DNA of 64,000 bases, taken from contig JAHLJT010000631.1 of assembly GCA_031308135.1 (NCBI GenBank), positions 223,209,654 through 223,273,653 on the forward strand. The letters run 5' to 3'. The notes below the pieces were generated by a model, which saw nothing but the letters and a program-made list of their open reading frames with translations, made no database searches and was not told the origin of the DNA. Source of the stretch: Acheta domesticus (taxonomy: Eukaryota > Arthropoda > Insecta > Orthoptera > Gryllidae). How positions within the stretch are numbered: the first letter of the stretch is position 1; the number at the start of each line of letters is the position of its first letter. Positions 39,201-45,200 of this stretch are shown here, one piece after another. The position numbers and the translations under genes are program-made.

Positions 39201-42200
39201 ATTTCCCCACACATTTGTAAAGGAATTGTGTTTTTCTCACGAAGTATAGAGAACAAAATTCGGATGATTTCAGTGCTTCCACTTATTAGACAACTAAGGT
39301 GAGAAAATATTTGAATTTGTTTATTCATTTTATCCTAAGTAACAAATTTCTTAAATTAAAACAATTAATATATTAACTGTTATGTTTTATTTATTATCAT
39401 TATACCCTCAGTAAGTGCTAAAACAATATGAACGTATATCATACAGCTTTGGGTTTGTGTCAGGAAAGTTTATGTGTAGAAAATTCAGAATAAGATACTA
39501 CGCAATGCGTTTGATTCACCTATTGATATGTGAATGGACCGACTGCATCGTGACTTGAGCATGAAAGAGTCTGCAGTACGTCTTCTGAGTCTCAAAAACA
39601 TTGAAGAATCAAAACTCAAGATTCTGCTGGAAAAATAAGATTAAAAAGGAAGCAATTTACTGTAGTGTGATTTATTTCCTGAAATGAACTTTAGTGATCT
39701 CTGATGAAGGTATCACAAAATCAGTATGTAATTTTTTAGATTGTTACGTGTTACATGTCTTGTAACAATACATGTCTTGGGTTAATAAATAATTTATTAA
39801 AAAATACCCTCTTACTTGAAATTAATGAGAAAATGTTTCTTACAATGACTGAAAGATTTTAATATATTAAATATTATGGAGGTTAAGGATACAACCACTA
39901 ATATATCCTGAAAGAATCTTAGGAATACACGAATTTGCAGAGCACCAGACATTTTCCCGAATGTGCACATCACGGTAGGATAAAGCTTGAAGCAACAAGT
40001 AAAAGATCAAACGTACAAACACACAATGAGGTATTTCCGCAATATACAGGAAGTAGTAGCAAGAATATGATTCTCATTTCCTGTTATTTACTGACACTAT
40101 TCTTGCATAATGTGTTCAGATGAAAATGCTGAATACTAATGGATTTATGAAGAATAAAGCTGAATATTGCAAGTCTTTGAATTGAATTGCTTCATTAACA
40201 ATTCCGTTTACTTATATATTACTGTGTATTCGAATAACACACTTATAATTATGCGTCAATTACGTTCTTTGAATTATCTAATGCTCGCGTTCCGTAAACT
40301 TGCGCTTATTGAAGAATTCTTGATCAGACACAAGTAATTCATTTATTTTTATCAAAGTACTTTTTTGCATATTTTGAATGCATTGAATTAGTATTTCTTT
40401 GTGATGTGTCTTGCTGGAAATCAAAGTCTAGAAAGTGTTTGTGAAATGTTTGAAATATATATTTTGGAGTCATCTCTATTTAGTATTTTAGTAACTGAGA
40501 GTGCCCGTCCGTGTGTCCGTCTGTCACTCGGGATCCAGGTCACCAAACGAGACATAAGAGGTGTCTCGACGCGCCTCGGTCTCCTGGCAAGGAACTGATA
40601 ACACAGTGCAACAATGGAATTTGCTGCAGAACAAAAATGTGTTATGTAGTTCAGTTCTTTGTGGACAATGGCGAACATCATTGTTCTTTATCACCTAAAC
40701 TTTCTTCTGAATATAAGGGGTCTCGGGGCAACATAGTGAGAACCCTCATTTTTGTAATTTTAAGCCAATGCAAAAAGAAAGTGTGTAAATCCTGACATGT
40801 TTCAGTTGTATGTTTGCACTTACTGCTATTTTCTAATCACCTATTGTAGTCTTATGAACACGTTTTTACAGCACTTGCATCAAAGAGTTTTTTTAAAATT
40901 TAGTTAATTCAAGTATATTTTATTTCGGATGTGCTTTTGATTTGTGGGTTATAATTATGTCGCTCCAAATTTTGAGGATATGTTGTTGAATAGATGAATT
41001 ATATTTTTTATAGTTTGTTAACATAATATAATTTACAAACCAAACTTATCCTAAGGCCATCATAGTCCAATGTTTATTTTGGCTGGCATAATTATCAAAA
41101 AAATACTAGTTTTGTAGCTTTGGCACTTCTTCATATATGTGTACAAAAAATAGTATGTCTACAAACTATAGAGACCCATCAATTGACAAATATAAATAAA
41201 TTCCTTCAGATTACGATATCAAAGTTAACAAATAAAAAATGTTAAATATTATTTTTTCATTATTTTTGAAGCAACATAATAATAACCCTCATACTTTTTC
41301 TAATGAATTCTCTGTTCTTTGTTGAATATGATCCGGAACACAACATTATTGTCCTCAGTGAAGTCGTCAGATGTGTTCTCACGGGGAGAAATCTGTTTTT
41401 GACAATTTCTAGCTTGAATATTACTGCATCTCGCCATGTTACAAATGAGGGATGTGATATGGACTCTAAACTTTAGGAGAAACTATTAAGTTGTAACCAA
41501 TTAATTGACTTTCAAGCACATTCTGTTGAAAATTTATACAAATATTAATAGTAGTGTTACAGAAATCATGCACCAGAGTACAGTATTACATATAACTCAA
41601 TTTCAGAAAAAGATAGGGTTATTATTATATTGCCCCGACCCCTCGAAATGCAGTTTTATATTCGCTCGACTGCGTTATTTATGTTATCGCAGCGCTTATC
41701 ACATTCTGCTTATCACATTTCATTATTTTAGGAATATTATTACCTAGTGGTGGGAGTAGAGAGGAGAGGTGGTGATAGCTACTTGGGGTAGGTTGCAGTT
41801 GCATTAATCGATGGTGAGATCACAAGTCTAGGAAGAGAGATGGTGAGATCACAAGTCACTTCAAGTCTAGGAAGCGTGTTAATTCATCACATCTTTTCTG
41901 TTATGTTTATGGCGATTTATGACTAAGTCTCAAAGACATTCCATATCTCCGATCGTCAAAAAGGCGTACACGTATTTTGAATCAAAAGTAGATGAGGGTA
42001 AGCACTACGGAACTGTAGATCACATTGCTCCCACAAAGGTGATTGCATGGAACCCATCCATCTATACCATTTGCGTAATACAGTTTTCGAAGGAGACTAG
42101 AGACCACATTACAGGTTGCTACTTTTGTTTAACGTAGGTAAAAAATAATCTCAAGTAAATCAAAACATAGTTTCTTATCAAAATTTGGAATCTGTAATGC

Positions 42201-45200
42201 TCCCATTTCCGTATTTTGATTCTCTCCAAGCTCCAAAACAGTCAACGGAATGAACATTGGAAAATAAAACAGATGATGGTAGTGACAAACCAACAGATCA
42301 CGAAGATCATAAAGATCTTACACGCCATCTGCTGCACGGCTACAACCACAGTGCTCACAGGCAGGATTGAACGATCTTTCAAAAAGGGAAGCAGAATTAT
42401 TTGAGTCTCATCTTCAAGAAAAGAACCTGATGCAACCAAACACTTACGGATATTACATTCCGTAAACCTCAGCTTGATTTTTGCACTTTTTTCTCAATGA
42501 CAGAAATTTTTGTATATTTTAATGACATAAATGGGCTGCTTACAAAATTTGGGATGATTCACAATCCGGAAAAATGGCGCCTATTTATAGATTCCTCAAA
42601 GAGTAATCTCAAATCTGTTCTCATACATAACGGAAACGAGAAACCTTTTATATCAGTGGCCCAATCCGTTAAGTTAAAGGAAACTTAGGAGAAAATTATG
42701 CTACTTCTGAAGTATACTGGCTATTCGAATCACAAGTGGAATATCTGTGCTGATCTCAAAGTTCTTGGAATTCCTCTAGGAGTGCAAACTGGTTACACAA
42801 AATATTGCTGTTTCGTGTGTCACTGGGATAGAAGGGCAAGGAAAAACCATTACGTAGTCAAAGAGGGGGCCTTTGAGAGAAATTTTCAATTCTGATGAAA
42901 AAAAAAGGGTTGCATGAACCCCTTGATAACAAAGAAAGTGCACTGTTACCACCTGAAATTGGACTTAATGAAGAATATTGTGAAAGCAATGGACAATGAT
43001 GGGCAGGATTTTCAATTTTTGATATCCAAATTTCCTGCGATTAGTACTTCAGAAAGGAATTTTCATTGGGCCTCAGATCCGTGACTTGATGAAAGATATT
43101 ACCTTTGAACAGATGCTGACATACACTGCGAAGGTAGCTTGGTTTGCATTGAAAGATGCGAAAATTTCTTGGGAAACGTAATGTCCGAGAATAAAGGGAA
43201 CTGACGGAACACATGCTGGACTCTACAATATGGGATGCAACATGTCTCTGAAATTACATTTACTTTCATTCCATTTGAATTTCTTCCCACCTAAGCTTGG
43301 AGATTAGAGTGACGAACATGGCGAGCGAATTCACAAAGATATCGCTGCCATCGAAAGACGATATAAGTGAAGATGGCCACAAAACTTTTTGGCAGTTTAC
43401 CGCTAGACACTCCTACAAAAAGTTTCACCATCCACTCACAAAAGAAAAGTTTCCAAGAATAGTTTCTAAGTTGTAGGCACATTTCAAGCGTTATTCAGCT
43501 TTCTCTTACTGTTTATGTTTCGTAATACAAACAATTTTTGTTACATGATCTGTGTATGATGCCTCCTGAATTGTTTCTGAGTCGTTTTCAAATTTCTTGA
43601 AAGTGATATAAGTGGCGAGTATTTTCCAGAGAAATTGGTATGTGATGGAACATTTCTGATTTAATTTTCACCATCACCGTGTGTCATTTAATAAAGAACA
43701 CCAACTTTCACCTCGCGGCAAGACGCAAAGTTAAAATTTGTTGGACTGTGTAATTTGTTTTCGGATCCGACCAGAACATTCTAATAAATTCCCCAAAACG
43801 CGTTTTTGCGTGTTTTAGTGCTGTGATCGTATCGGAAATTAAACCAACGCCACCTAGATACCATTAGGTGACTTTGATTGAATGCCTGTATTCAAAGGTA
43901 AATTTTCACTACATACACCACAATTTTCTTCCGTGAAGATGACATCTCTACGTGGAACACTGAGTGAATCATTCGCAGAGGTGCCACTTGTGTGTCCTAT
44001 TTTGAAGTTATTCATAAGAAGTGAAGTGGTTCATTGGTATTACCGTATTGCTGATAATAAATTTGTAAAAACTTGCATATACTATTACCACAGTTTAAGA
44101 TAACAGTTGCGAAGCTCCCTAAGATTTTTTCATACGATACGACGTCAGCGTTCCCAGTGGCGAGCAAGGAGCAGCACCGGTTCGTTGAGGCGTGGCATGT
44201 TCGTGGAGGTGATTTGCATGCTGTTTACGTGTGGTTTGCTTGATGGTATGTGATAGCAGGGACGGATTTATTGTGGTGGAGGCCCCTGGGCAAAAAGTTC
44301 GTGGGAGAGTCTCAGAAAAATGTTTCAAAACACTTTAAAACTACTTATATTTATACATTTTGGAAACTATTATCCATGCATTTAACTGTGTTGTATACTT
44401 CGGTTTTTCTTTAATATATAATATATAAATACTTAAAATCTTGTTTTGGTAATGATTTGTTTAAACAATATGCATAAAATAAATAAAACACTAAAATCAT
44501 TTTTCACTGACCTTAAATATCACATTCAAAATATAAAAGAAGTTGGTAAGTGTATTAACTGTAGTGTTTAGGTTACATAACACTGTTTCATCTTTTTATT
44601 GCACGTTTTGGTGTTTTTACTTCACGAAAATCCGATGTTTATACTGCGATTTTTGTAGGAAGAGCTCTCAAGGCCACTCAAATCCCATCTTCGCGATGGA
44701 ATATGTCACGGCATTTGGCGTCTTTTCTCGGTCTTGCCGGTAGAAGTCGCATGATCGCAAGCACTGCTTCATACGGTCGCGATCGTGTGAAATCTAGCGG
44801 AACGACTGTGAATGACACGAAATACCGTGACATATTCCATCGCGAAGATGGGATTTGAGTGGCCTTGAGAGCTCTTCCTACAAAAATCGCAGTATAGTTA
44901 TGGTATACTTGGACCGAACACATTCGGCATGAGGTTCCGAAAGATGTCAACAGATGGCAGGAACAGTCGTTTCCCATTCCGCACTTCCCACATTCAAATT
45001 GCACTTTGGGTAAAATACTCATCAAATTACGCACACTATATTAAAAGAATAAAATAAAAAGGTATTTTATTATAACAAAACATTTTAAAGTATTTTTATG
45101 TAAACAGTTTTTTCTTGTTAACCAGCACATTCATTTTTGTATTACTTTAGTTATTGTAATCTGTGTTTAAACATCAAATTCCAAATGTAACAGTGTAAAC

